A DNA stretch of 49,589 nucleotides, taken from assembly GCA_041569895.1 (NCBI GenBank), contig JBFFXF010000012.1:1-49589 (forward strand), in the 5' to 3' direction. The notes beneath the pieces were generated by a model. It was not told the DNA's origin. It searched no databases and was given only the letters and a program-made list of their open reading frames with translations. How positions within the stretch are numbered: the first letter of the stretch is position 1; each line of letters begins with the position of its first letter. The stretch comes from JBFFXF01 sp041569895 (lineage in GTDB: Bacteria > Planctomycetota > UBA8108 > JACQVS01). Position numbers and translations under genes: made by a program. Positions 7,077 through 14,922 of this stretch are shown here, one piece after another.

Positions 7077-8246
7077 TCAGGTGTCCTGGCTGTCGAGGTA
7101 GGTCTTCAGCGCCGACGCGTTCTCGAAGGAGATCTCGACGATCTCCGCCTGCACGACGTTCGCCGGGCCGCGAGGGCGGCTCCTGACGGTGCGTGCGAGG
7201 CCCTCGATCTCGCGTCCGCCGTCCGGAAGCATGAGGCCGAAGTGGAAGAAGTCTCCCTCCTGCATCGGCGTCTCGCACTGCAGCCGGAGCCCCTGCTCGC
7301 TGAGGTTGTGCGTCAGGAAGGGCTCGCTCTGCGTCGAGACGCGCTGCAGCTTGCCCGGCACGCGGAGCTCGAAGCGCGGAAACTCGCGCTCGTTCCCGGG
7401 GCTGATGACCTGATTCTTGCCGCGTCCCTTGGCCAGATAGAGGGCGCGGTCGGCCGCCTCGATGAGGCTCTCGGCGTCGTCCGCGTCGGCGCGGAGCGCG
7501 GCGATGCCCCCGCTGAGCGTGAAGCGCCCGGACGGCTGCGTCTCCGCGAAACGGATCGGCAGCCTCGAGACGCGCTCGCGGATCTTCTCGGCGATCCGGA
7601 ACGCCTTCGGCTTGTTCGAGTCGGGGAGCAGGATGGCGAACTCCTCACCGCCGTAGCGGGCGGCGATGTCCGGCTCGTGCACCTCCTCGCGGATGGTATT
7701 GGCGATCGCCTGCAGGGCACGGTCCCCCTCGAGGTGACCGTGGCGGTCGTTGTACCACTTGAAATAGTCGATATCGAGTATCACCAGCGAGAGCGACTCG
7801 CTCGAGCGCTGCGCCCTGCTGATCTCGCGATCGAGCTCCGCCCGGAAGTAGCGGTGGTTGTACAGCCCGGTGAGCTCGTCCCGGATGGCCGACGACTGCG
7901 TCTTCTGAAAGACGCGGATCTCGATGACCTTGGGGTTCTTGAAGTGCCGGTTCAGCGAGATGAAGTAGTCGAGCAACGCGACGCGGAGATCGACCTCGTC
8001 GCCCAGCTTGGCGCGCATATCCCGGGTGCGCTCGACGACCCTCTGCCAGTGCTCCTTCGCCTCGGCGGGCGGGTAGCGGAGGTGGCAGAGGAGGAAGAGG
8101 AGCGACGAATAGACCTGCTCGCCGACGTCCTCCTCGAGCGCGTCGACGGTCGCCTGCAGTCGCTCGAGATCCGGTCCGTCCGCCTCGAGGACGCCGATAA
8201 GTCGGTCCTCGATCTCGGGGAAGACGGTGACCGCGGCAGTTTCCAT
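7077..8246 (-). CDS. diguanylate cyclase with C-terminal PilZ domain
   Basis: 389 residues. Residues 1-110 are a helical, unrecognised sensory/dimerisation region. A GGDEF domain follows, with RDELTGLYNHRYF, DIDYFKWYNDRHGH and the active-site loop RYGGEEF (GGEEF 199-203), so it should make cyclic di-GMP from GTP. The primary inhibitory site (RxxD before the loop) reads HEPD and lacks the Arg. The last about 110 residues form a PilZ domain: RFELR gives the RxxxR arginines and NLSEQG replaces the usual DxSxxG. Synthesis and binding of the same second messenger in one chain suggests local feedback. ATG 8246 is chosen over upstream starts because of GAGG at good spacing. It is transcribed divergently from the FHA gene. 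Confidence 0.92.
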   Translation of the reverse strand: METAAVTVFPEIEDRLIGVLEADGPDLERLQATVDALEEDVGEQVYSSLLFLLCHLRYPPAEAKEHWQRVVERTRDMRAKLGDEVDLRVALLDYFISLNRHFKNPKVIEIRVFQKTQSSAIRDELTGLYNHRYFRAELDREISRAQRSSESLSLVILDIDYFKWYNDRHGHLEGDRALQAIANTIREEVHEPDIAARYGGEEFAILLPDSNKPKAFRIAEKIRERVSRLPIRFAETQPSGRFTLSGGIAALRADADDAESLIEAADRALYLAKGRGKNQVISPGNEREFPRFELRVPGKLQRVSTQSEPFLTHNLSEQGLRLQCETPMQEGDFFHFGLMLPDGGREIEGLARTVRSRPRGPANVVQAEIVEISFENASALKTYLDSQDT

Positions 8247-8587
8247 GCGAGACCTCGTGGAGAAGACCCTCTCTTCCGTGTGTAGCATCCGCGCGCCGGC
8301 AGCGCCAGCGGGTCGCGCCGGGACGCAGCAATTCGCCTCAATACCCCTTCCGGAGCGCGCTTCGGCGACGGGCTCGAGGTTCCGGGTCGACGCGTCAACG
8401 GCGACGACGTCGCTTACCGGCACGCGAGAGCGCGATCGGGACGCGGTGGGCGTCGCGGGGGGGGCCGCCCGGACACGCTCCGGACAACGGCCCACGGGGC
8501 CGCCGGGCCGATGGCCGTTGCGAGCCCGCCATCGTATTCTTCCAGGGGGACTGTACACGGTCAGTTCTGGCCACGCCGGAGGAGACG
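8247..8587. other. divergent intergenic region, no gene found
   Basis: The 341 bp between the divergent cyclase and FHA genes are GC-rich and contain G/C homopolymer tracts near 8458-8470. The only clear signal is the ribosome site GGAGGAGACG before ATG 8588. TTGCGA (8518-8523) and TATTCT (8535-8540) look like promoter boxes but are only 11 bp apart. Confidence 0.5.
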
Positions 8588-9193
8588 ATGGCGGACTTCG
8601 CGAACCACCAATTCACCGAGGGGACAAGGCTCCGCTACCCGATCTACGACGATCGGGGCCTCCTCCTGCTCGGCGCGGGGACGGTGGTCACGCCGCAGAT
8701 CCTCGCCCTCCTGCACCGCCGCGGCATCCGGCTCGAGCTCAGGTCGACGCTCGAGGTCGTCGCCGGCGGCGTCGTCGGCACCAAGGTCCCGGTGTCGCAA
8801 CAGTACCTCAAGATCGGGCGCCACCCGCGCTGCCAGGTTCGCCCGACCAGCAAGTCGGTGAGCAACTTCCACTGCCGCATCGAGAAGCTGCCACTGTCGC
8901 TGTTCGTCGAGGACATGAACAGCACCAACGGCACGCGCGTCAACGGCGAGAAGATCACCGGCCCCACGGAGCTCCACGACGGCGACGTGATCCAGTTCGG
9001 AGACTTCGCGGTCGCCGTCGAGCTCTTCGCGGAGCTCGCCGGCGAGGGCGCCGAGGCGCGCGAGGTCGCCCAGCTCATCCTGGCGGACCGGGACAGCGAG
9101 GACGCGGTCCCGGAGGCGGGCGCCACGCTCGTCGCGATGGACGAGATGGCGGAGGAAGTGCAGCGCGAGCTGAAGAAACGCGGGCTTTCGTAG
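8588..9193 (+). CDS. FHA-domain protein
   Basis: A 201-residue cytoplasmic protein. The FHA domain (about residues 70-150) is complete: LKIGRHPRCQ, SKSVSNFHCRI, and DMNSTNGTRVNG contain the Gly-Arg, Ser, His and Asn positions that bind phosphothreonine. The first 50 residues (LRYPIYDDRGLLLLGAGTVVT) resemble the short N-terminal module that precedes HD-GYP and PilZ output domains. The tail after 155 is acidic and helical. A role in Thr-kinase signalling or cyclic di-GMP-linked assembly is an inference from the domain and from its divergent neighbour. GGAGGAGACG directly before the ATG is a strong ribosome site. Repeat array A starts within ten bases of the stop. Confidence 0.93.
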   Translation: MADFANHQFTEGTRLRYPIYDDRGLLLLGAGTVVTPQILALLHRRGIRLELRSTLEVVAGGVVGTKVPVSQQYLKIGRHPRCQVRPTSKSVSNFHCRIEKLPLSLFVEDMNSTNGTRVNGEKITGPTELHDGDVIQFGDFAVAVELFAELAGEGAEAREVAQLILADRDSEDAVPEAGATLVAMDEMAEEVQRELKKRGLS

Positions 9194-9196
9194 TCA

Positions 9197-9562
9197 GTCC
9201 CTTCCGTCCCCGTTCCCGTCCCCGTCCCCGTCCCCGTGCCCGTGCCCGAGAAGCTGCTCGACTCCGCTGGCGACACCCTGACGGCAGCAAAGGACGGCAA
9301 GGAAGGCAGGAAGAGCAGGAAGGCAGGAAAAGACCGCTCCGATGCACTCTGATCTCGGACTTCTGATCTCTGACCTCTGACCTCTCAATTCTGACCTCTC
9401 AATTCTGACCTCGGACCTCGGAATCGGAATCGGAATCGGTCATCGGAATCGGTCATCGGAATCGGATCTCGGTCTCGGAATCGGTATCGGTATCGGATAA
9501 CGACTACGGAAGTTCTCGGGAACGGGAACGAGGACGAGGACGAGGACGAGCAGGACGAGGCC
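9197..9562. repeat. composite intergenic repeat array A
   Basis: Noncoding mosaic filling most of the gap between the FHA and PhoD-like genes. In order: CCCGTN hexamers (about 9199-9250); a GGAAGGCAGGAAGAGC-like purine tract (9293-9332); CTGATCTCTGACCTC units (9346-9417); CGGAAT/CGGTAT hexamers with CGGTCAT heptamers (9418-9499); then ACGGGA and ACGAGG hexamers (9517-9560), the reverse complement of the first module type. The array has no start-stop structure of a gene; frames across it give only repetitive Arg-Gly-Tyr-like peptides. Confidence 0.9.
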
Positions 9563-9564
9563 CC

Positions 9565-9593
9565 TCGCCATACCCCACCGTCTCCGATACAAT
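9565..9593 (+). promoter_or_regulatory. candidate promoter of the PhoD-like gene
   Basis: TCGCCA (9565-9570), 17 bp spacer, TACAAT (9588-9593), placed directly after array A and about 75 bases before the start codon. The -35 matches four of six bases, the -10 five of six. Confidence 0.4.
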
Positions 9594-9667
9594 CGACCCC
9601 CCAGCCCCCGGGCGGCCGTCCGGGGGATCAACTCGCCGTCGGAACGATCCAGACCGAGAGCGAAACG

Positions 9668-12211
9668 ATGACAGGACGAGCCCCCGCAGCGTGCCTCCTC
9701 GTGTGTTTCTCCGCCGTGTCCGCGGCGGCTGTCGGCGCCGAGCTCACCGTCAGCTGGCGCGACACCGTCGACCGGGTCTGGGTCGGGCCCGACTGCTGGG
9801 CGAACCGCTTGCAGGACTGGCGCGTCGCGGGAGGTCGCCTCGAGTGTGTCGCCACGGGCCAGCGCCTGCCGCTGCGGACCGTGCATCTGCTGACGCACCG
9901 CCTTCGCCGGGAGGGGGACGATTTCGAGATGCGCGTGCGGCTCGGCGCGATCGGCGACGGGGACGTCTCGAGAGCCGCGGCGGCGGGGTTCCTTCTCGGC
10001 GCGGGTGGCGCCTCGATGGATCATCGCGCGGCCGCGATCGTCCACCACAGCGGCGGGCCGGGAGCCGGCATCTTCGCCGGCATCGATGGGGCCGGCGAGG
10101 TGTTCTTCAGGGACCTCGAGAAGCGCGGCCCGCTTCGAACGGGTGAGGGCCGCGCGCGATTGCCGGCGGCGATCGCGCTCCGGCTCACCGCGCGTGCGAC
10201 GGGGATGTCGTTCGCGGTCAGGATCGAGGCGCGCGACGCGGAGACCGGAGCGCCGATCGGCGAGGCGGTGACCGAGATCCGCAGGCCGCGGCTCCTCGGC
10301 AACGTCGCGCTGGTCTCGCACGGCGGTCGCGGCCCGGCGGCGGCGCGCTTCTGGTTCGACGACTGGCGCGTATCGGGCTCGAAGATCGACAGCGACCCGT
10401 CGCGCGCCTGCGGGCCGGTGCTCTCGACGCAGTACACGCTCAGCGACCGGACGCTGACGATGACAGCGCAGCTGATGCCGTTGGGCGAGGCCGACCCGGA
10501 CACGGCGCGGCTCGAGATCGAGAGCGGCGACGACTGGCGAGCGGTCGCCGAGGCGCCGGTGATCGCGCCGGGCTGGACGGCGACCTTCCGCGTCGATCAG
10601 TGGGATGCGTCACGCGACACGCCGTACCGAGTCGTGTACGCCGGCCGCTCGTGGAGCGGCACGGTGCGGCGCGATCCGGTCGACAGGGAGACCATCGTCG
10701 TCGCGGGCTTCACCGGCAACCACAACAACCGACGCGGCGTCGAGAGCGGTCGCTACGACTGGAAGACCGGCATGTGGTTTCCGCACGCCGATCTCACGCA
10801 CCGCGTCCGCGCGCACGATCCGGACGTGCTCTTCTTCAGCGGCGACCAGGTCTACGAGGGCGCCAGCCCCACGCGTCCGGATCGCGCGCAGATCGAGCTG
10901 GACTATCTCTACAAGTGGTATCTCTGGTGCTGGGCGTATCGCGACCTGGCGCGCGACCGCCCGACGATCACCATCCCCGACGACCACGACGTCTACCAGG
11001 GCAACATCTGGGGCGAGGGAGGCCGCAAGACCGACAAGGACGACAAGGGCGGCTACGTCTGGCCCGCCGAGTTCGTGCGCATGGTGGAGCGCACGCAGAC
11101 GAGCAACCTGCCGAGCCCGTTCGAGACCACGCCGATCGATCAGGGGATCGGCGTCTACTACACCGATATGACCTATGGTCGCATCAGCTTCGCCGTTCTC
11201 GAGGACCGCAAGTTCAAGTCGGGCTGCAACGGCCGGGTGCCGCCCTCGGGAAGCAGGCGCGCCGACCACATCACCGACGAGGACTTCGACGTCCGGCGCG
11301 CCGACGTCCCGGGGCTCAAGCTGCTCGGTGATCGGCAACTCGAGTTCCTCGCCGACTGGGCAGCCGACTGGCACGGGGCGGACATGAAGGTCGCCCTCTC
11401 GCAGACGGTCTTCGCGGGCATGGCCACGCACCACGGAGCGAACCTCGCCTACCTCCGCGCCGATCTCGACTCGAACGGCTGGCCGCAGTCGGGACGCGCG
11501 CGCGCCCTGCGAGCGCTCCGCAAGGGCTTCGCGTTCCACCTCTGTGGCGACCAGCACCTGGCGACGATCGTCCACCACGGTCTCGACGACTGGGAGGACT
11601 CGATCTGGAGCTTCGCCGTGCCCTCGGTGGCGAACTTCTACCCGCGGATGTGGAAGCCGAATACGCCGGGCGCGAACCGCGAGCCGGGCGCGCCGGAGTT
11701 CACCGGGCGGCACCGCGACGGACTGCTCAACCGCGTCACGGTCTTCGCGGCCACCAACCCGGGAAAGCGGATGGGCCACGAGCCGACCGATCTGCACGAC
11801 AGGATGCCCGGCTACGGCATCGTGCGGCTGAACAAGAAGGACCGGACGATCACCATGGAGTGCTGGCCGCGTTTCGCCGACCCCGCCAACGAGGAGCACC
11901 GCCAGTACGACGGCTGGCCACGCACCATCCACCAGCGCGACAACTACGCCCGCGCTCCGGCAGCCTGGCTGCCGACGGTGAAGATCCGCGGCGTCGAGGA
12001 CCCCGTGATCCACGTCGTCGAGGACGCCACCGGCGAGTACATCTACTCGCTCCGCATCCGCGGCGACACCTTCCGCCCCCCGGTGTTCACCCGGGGACCA
12101 CACACCGTGCTCATCGGCGAGCCGGGCACACCGGGCTTCCGGAAGATCGATGCGGTGGAGCCGGCGGCCGACGATTCCGGCGCGGTCATCGAGGTGCACG
12201 TCGGACGGTAA
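9668..12211 (+). CDS. PhoD-like secreted alkaline phosphatase/phosphodiesterase
   Basis: An 847-residue exported protein. A signal peptide covers about residues 1-24 (AACLLVCFSAVSAAAVGAE). Residues 25-240 look like a concanavalin/LamG-type beta-sandwich ending in FWFDDWRV. The catalytic region follows with PhoD-family motifs: FFSGDQVYEG, IPDDHDVYQGN, RISFAVLEDRKFK and FHLCGDQHLATI, which carry the Asp/His/Asn metal ligands. PhoD enzymes hydrolyse phosphate mono- and diesters at the cell surface. The family is usually about 500-600 residues, so the N-terminal sandwich accounts for the extra length and may bind carbohydrate or the substrate surface. The start is supported by the signal peptide; the Shine-Dalgarno is weak. 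Arrays A and B flank it on both sides. Confidence 0.92.
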   Translation: MTGRAPAACLLVCFSAVSAAAVGAELTVSWRDTVDRVWVGPDCWANRLQDWRVAGGRLECVATGQRLPLRTVHLLTHRLRREGDDFEMRVRLGAIGDGDVSRAAAAGFLLGAGGASMDHRAAAIVHHSGGPGAGIFAGIDGAGEVFFRDLEKRGPLRTGEGRARLPAAIALRLTARATGMSFAVRIEARDAETGAPIGEAVTEIRRPRLLGNVALVSHGGRGPAAARFWFDDWRVSGSKIDSDPSRACGPVLSTQYTLSDRTLTMTAQLMPLGEADPDTARLEIESGDDWRAVAEAPVIAPGWTATFRVDQWDASRDTPYRVVYAGRSWSGTVRRDPVDRETIVVAGFTGNHNNRRGVESGRYDWKTGMWFPHADLTHRVRAHDPDVLFFSGDQVYEGASPTRPDRAQIELDYLYKWYLWCWAYRDLARDRPTITIPDDHDVYQGNIWGEGGRKTDKDDKGGYVWPAEFVRMVERTQTSNLPSPFETTPIDQGIGVYYTDMTYGRISFAVLEDRKFKSGCNGRVPPSGSRRADHITDEDFDVRRADVPGLKLLGDRQLEFLADWAADWHGADMKVALSQTVFAGMATHHGANLAYLRADLDSNGWPQSGRARALRALRKGFAFHLCGDQHLATIVHHGLDDWEDSIWSFAVPSVANFYPRMWKPNTPGANREPGAPEFTGRHRDGLLNRVTVFAATNPGKRMGHEPTDLHDRMPGYGIVRLNKKDRTITMECWPRFADPANEEHRQYDGWPRTIHQRDNYARAPAAWLPTVKIRGVEDPVIHVVEDATGEYIYSLRIRGDTFRPPVFTRGPHTVLIGEPGTPGFRKIDAVEPAADDSGAVIEVHVGR

Positions 12212-12221
12212 ACGCACCCCG

Positions 12222-12414
12222 CCTCTCGTGCTCGTCCTCGTCCTCGTCCTCGTCCTCGATTCCGACACCGACACCGACACCGACACCGATTCCGACTCGG
12301 ACTCCGATACCGATACCGATACCGAGATCGGAGACCGAGGTCAGAGATCAGAGGTCGGAAATCAGAGATCAGAGATCGGAGATCGGAGGCCAGCGACCGG
12401 AGACCAGCGACCAT
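12222..12414. repeat. composite intergenic repeat array B
   Basis: Fills the convergent gap between the PhoD-like and MDR genes. Modules in order: CTCGTC hexamers (12226-12258); CCGACA and CCGATA hexamers (12259-12327), the reverse complement of the CGGTAT class; and AGATCAGAGATCGGAG-type units (12328-12412). It reaches within a few bases of both stop codons. No gene is supported in it. Confidence 0.9.
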
Positions 12415-12415
12415 C

Positions 12416-13408
12416 TCAGGGCTTCAGCACGATTTTGCCGGCCAGCGTGCCTGCGAGGTTGATGGTGCTGTCTTCCTGGAGGCGATGCGCTGCTGCCGTC
12501 TCGGCGAGGGGCAGCACACGGTCGATGTTCGCCTTCAGCGCTCCGGAGGCGAGCCAGCGGTTGATGTCCTCCGCGCACCGGCGTTGCTCCTCGGGGGTCG
12601 CCTTGAACATCACGAAGCCGTGCAGTGAGCAGCCCTTGACGTAGAAGGGGCCGACGGGGAACTCGGGACGCGCGTCGCGGCCGGCCATCAGCACCATGCG
12701 GCCACGCTCGGCGAGCAGCTCGACGGCGTGGTCGAAGTCGGGCTCGCGGCGCGTCTCCCAGAAGACGTTGACGCCCCCGGGCGCGAACTTCGAGACAGCC
12801 GCGGCGACGTCGCCTTTCTTGTAGTTGATCGCGAGGTCGGCGCCGAGATCGCGGCAGCGCTCGACACGATCGTCGCTGCCCGCCGTCGTCACGACACGCG
12901 CGCCGATCGCCTTCGCCATCTGGACGACCATCGAGCCGACCCCGCCGCTGCCGCCATTGACGAAGAGCGTCTCGCCCTCGGTCAGTCGCGCGTCGCGGAC
13001 GAGCCCCAGGTGAGCGGTGATGGCCACGAGCGCGCAGGCCGCCGCGTCCTCGTCCTTCACGCCGTCCGGGATCGGGTAGAGGAAATCCTCGTCGACCGCG
13101 GCGTACTCGGCGAACGTGCCCTGGCGCCCGAGCAGTCCCTGATTCGATCCCCAGACGCGGTCGCCGACCCGAAACCGACGCGCACCCGGAGCGACGCGCT
13201 CGACGACACCTGCGAGATCGCAGCCGACCACGAACGGCAAGGGAAGCTCGACCGGGAAGAGCCCGCCACGCACGTAGGTGTCGACCGGGTTGACGGCGAC
13301 GGCGCTGACCTTGACGAGCACCTGCCCGTCACCGGGCTCCGGCGTCGGCAGGTCACCGTACTCGATGCTCTCCGCGGGTCCCGTCTTTCTGATGAACGCG
13401 GCTTTCAC
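12416..13408 (-). CDS. zinc-type MDR alcohol dehydrogenase/NADPH:quinone reductase
   Basis: A 330-residue cytoplasmic oxidoreductase of the medium-chain dehydrogenase/reductase superfamily. It has the GroES-like N-terminal domain (VKAAFIRKTG, GCDLAGVVERV, GDRVWGSNQG) and a Rossmann domain with NGGSGGVGSMVVQMAKAIG followed by TTAGSD, a pattern of NADPH-binding quinone reductases that lack catalytic zinc. Its substrate is unknown. I prefer GTG 13408 to ATG 13447 because the family begins with (M/V)KAAF and because a promoter at 13463-13492 would leave almost no leader for the ATG; GAGG lies about nine bases before the GTG. The stop abuts array B. Confidence 0.9.
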   Translation of the reverse strand: MKAAFIRKTGPAESIEYGDLPTPEPGDGQVLVKVSAVAVNPVDTYVRGGLFPVELPLPFVVGCDLAGVVERVAPGARRFRVGDRVWGSNQGLLGRQGTFAEYAAVDEDFLYPIPDGVKDEDAAACALVAITAHLGLVRDARLTEGETLFVNGGSGGVGSMVVQMAKAIGARVVTTAGSDDRVERCRDLGADLAINYKKGDVAAAVSKFAPGGVNVFWETRREPDFDHAVELLAERGRMVLMAGRDARPEFPVGPFYVKGCSLHGFVMFKATPEEQRRCAEDINRWLASGALKANIDRVLPLAETAAAHRLQEDSTINLAGTLAGKIVLKP

Positions 13409-13462
13409 GGGTGCTGTCCTCGGTCTGGGGTCAGGCGATGAAATCATTCGTCACGGGGCGGG

Positions 13463-13492
13463 ATGGTAGCACGAGCGCGCGATCGTCGACAA
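13463..13492 (-). promoter_or_regulatory. candidate promoter of the MDR gene
   Basis: Minus strand: TTGTCG (13487-13492), 18 bp spacer, TACCAT (13463-13468), both four of six to consensus. It lies between array C and the gene and supports the GTG start at 13408. Confidence 0.4.
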
Positions 13493-13500
13493 CCCGAGCG

Positions 13501-13674
13501 GCTATCGGTCTCGGACCGTCGGTATCGGTATCGGTATCGGTATCGGAGTCGGAGTCGGAGTCGGTATCGGAGTCGGTATCGGGGTCGGTATCGGGGTCGG
13601 TATCGGACTCCGCAACCAGAGCCCTCGAGGACGGGAACGGGCACGGGAACGGGTACGGGGACGGGGACGGGAGG
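13501..13674. repeat. composite intergenic repeat array C
   Basis: Located between two divergent genes. Module one is a run of CGGTAT, CGGAGT and CGGGGT hexamers (13501-13609); module two is ACGGGA/ACGGGC/ACGGGT hexamers (13629-13673) introduced by CCTCGAGG. This is the only array that is not next to a stop codon. No gene is supported in it. Confidence 0.9.
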
Positions 13675-13781
13675 GAAACCCACAGAAGTCCCTCGCGCAG
13701 CGAGCCGAGAAAGAGAAGGAGCGTGCCCTTTTTTCGGCGCCCGAGGTGCGCCGTGGACGAGGACCCCGGGAGCGGATGGTG

Positions 13782-14603
13782 ATGCGGTTTATCGGACTTC
13801 TCGAGTCACGGTTCTGGCGACGGTGCGTCTGCGCCTGCGCCCTGCCGTGCATCGCTGCGAGCTCCGGGTGCGCCGACCTCTACGACATGAGAATCGCCTC
13901 CGGGGGGGCCGAGTACTGGTTCCCGAGGCTCACCGGCAGCGTCGAGCTCGACTCGGGCGCGGTGGCGGGGACAACCGTCGACATCGAGGACGACCTCGAC
14001 CTCGAGGACGAGACTCCGGTCAACGTTTTCGCTCGCGTCGCCTTCATGGACGTGGTGATCGAGGGGAGCTTCTTCCAGGCGGAGTACGAGGGCGAGAGCA
14101 CCGTCACGCGGCAGTTCACCTTCGGCGGGCAGACCTTCACTGTCGGCACCGACGTCATCAGTGAGGCCGACCTCCTGTTCGCGAGCGGCAAGATCAAGGT
14201 CGGACTCGCCGGCATCGGCCCGCTCGCCGTCGGGGCGGTCATCGGCGCGAACTACCTCGACTTCGAGGGGCGCGTCGACGCCCCGTCGCTCGCCGCCTCG
14301 GCCGAGGAGGAGCTCCAGGCCCCGTTCCCGATCGTCGGCGCCGTCGCCACGGTCCACCAGGAGATCACCGAGGGCATCGGATTCTTCGCCGAGGCGGAGG
14401 TGACGGGGATGGCCATCAACGCCTACGACATCGACGGACAGTTCATCGACGCCGTCGGCAAGGCGGGCTTTCGAGTCTTCGACTACCTCAGGATCGGCGG
14501 GGGCTGGCGGTTCATCGACATCGACTTCGAGGACGAGGCGGAGGACTTCACCTGGGACCTCACCCTCTCGGGCCCGTTCGCATTCGCGGAGTTCGTCTTC
14601 TGA
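13782..14603 (+). CDS. predicted outer-membrane beta-barrel protein
   Basis: 273 residues from ATG 13782; ATG 13776 two codons upstream is equally possible, since GGGAG precedes both. The N-terminus is an export signal (MRFIGLLESRF..CIAASSGCADLY) with a possible lipobox at SSGC. The rest alternates amphipathic strands and ends in FAFAEFVF, a terminal aromatic strand as in outer-membrane barrels. Segments such as VDIEDDLDLEDE and FEDEAEDF are strongly acidic. The protein resembles the many short barrel proteins annotated as hypothetical in Gram-negative genomes. No substrate can be proposed. It lies between array C upstream and array D downstream. Confidence 0.75.
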   Translation: MRFIGLLESRFWRRCVCACALPCIAASSGCADLYDMRIASGGAEYWFPRLTGSVELDSGAVAGTTVDIEDDLDLEDETPVNVFARVAFMDVVIEGSFFQAEYEGESTVTRQFTFGGQTFTVGTDVISEADLLFASGKIKVGLAGIGPLAVGAVIGANYLDFEGRVDAPSLAASAEEELQAPFPIVGAVATVHQEITEGIGFFAEAEVTGMAINAYDIDGQFIDAVGKAGFRVFDYLRIGGGWRFIDIDFEDEAEDFTWDLTLSGPFAFAEFVF

Positions 14604-14640
14604 CGCCGTTCCCGTCCCCGTGCCCGTTCCCGTGCCTGTT

Positions 14641-14684
14641 CCCGTGCCCGAGGAAAGAAGGAACGCAGATTACGCAGATTGAGG
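14641..14684 (+). repeat. dispersed element, copy 1 (GAGGAAAGA/CGCAGATT)
   Basis: CCCGTGCCCGAGGAAAGA, a two-base variable spot, then GAACGCAGATTACGCAGATT. The same sequence occurs inverted at 31228-31278. Both copies lie shortly after a stop codon and read in the direction of that gene. Confidence 0.8.
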
Positions 14685-14846
14685 AAGCGTCTTTCTCCGC
14701 ACGCGGGTCGGAGTCGGAATCGGAGTCGGATCTCGGTATCGGTGTCGGAATCCGAGTCGGCCCTCTGATCTCTGATCTCGGAGTCTCAGAAATCGGATCT
14801 CGGTCTCCGACCGCGAGGGTACCGGCCGCGACGGCGACCACGAGTC

Positions 14847-14893
14847 CGACCGCGATCGCTTTCGGGACCGGGTCCGGGGCCGGGGCCGGGAAC
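14847..14893 (-). repeat. dispersed element, copy 1 (CCCGAAAGC)
   Basis: On the minus strand a C-rich tract ends in CCCGAAAGCGATCGCGGTCG. A closely related tract (GCCCGAAAGCTGTCGCGGTC) is at 47378-47438, and the core CCCGAAAGC also occurs at 30939-30947. Confidence 0.7.
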
Positions 14894-14922
14894 GAACGCG
14901 GGCGGAGTCGACTCCTGCCGTC

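Larger units (their letters stand above)
14606..14898. repeat. composite intergenic repeat array D
   Basis: Fills the convergent gap between the barrel gene and the RND operon. Modules: CCCGTN hexamers (14606-14650); a GAGGAAAGA..CGCAGATTACGCAGATT element (14651-14684); CGGANT/CGGTAT hexamers (14705-14760); CTCTGAT units and CGGATCTCGG (14762-14813); and a GGGACCGGGTCCGGGGCC tract (14863-14893). On the minus strand the last module is C-rich and lies just after the RND stop. No gene is supported in it. Confidence 0.9.

Noticed and set aside
8518..8540. Promoter for the FHA gene (TTGCGA..TATTCT)
   Set aside because: The boxes are only 11 bp apart, too close for a sigma-70 promoter.
9197..9562. 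CRISPR array
   Set aside because: Units are 6-9 nt and contiguous, with no fixed repeat of 24-40 bp, no unique spacers and no cas genes.
13463..14164. Arg/Tyr-Arg and Asp/Thr repeat proteins read from the arrays (also at 12150-12644, 46607-46804 and 47207-47425)
   Set aside because: They are translations of hexamer runs without ribosome sites or family sequence; the period of six gives open frames in several phases and on both strands.
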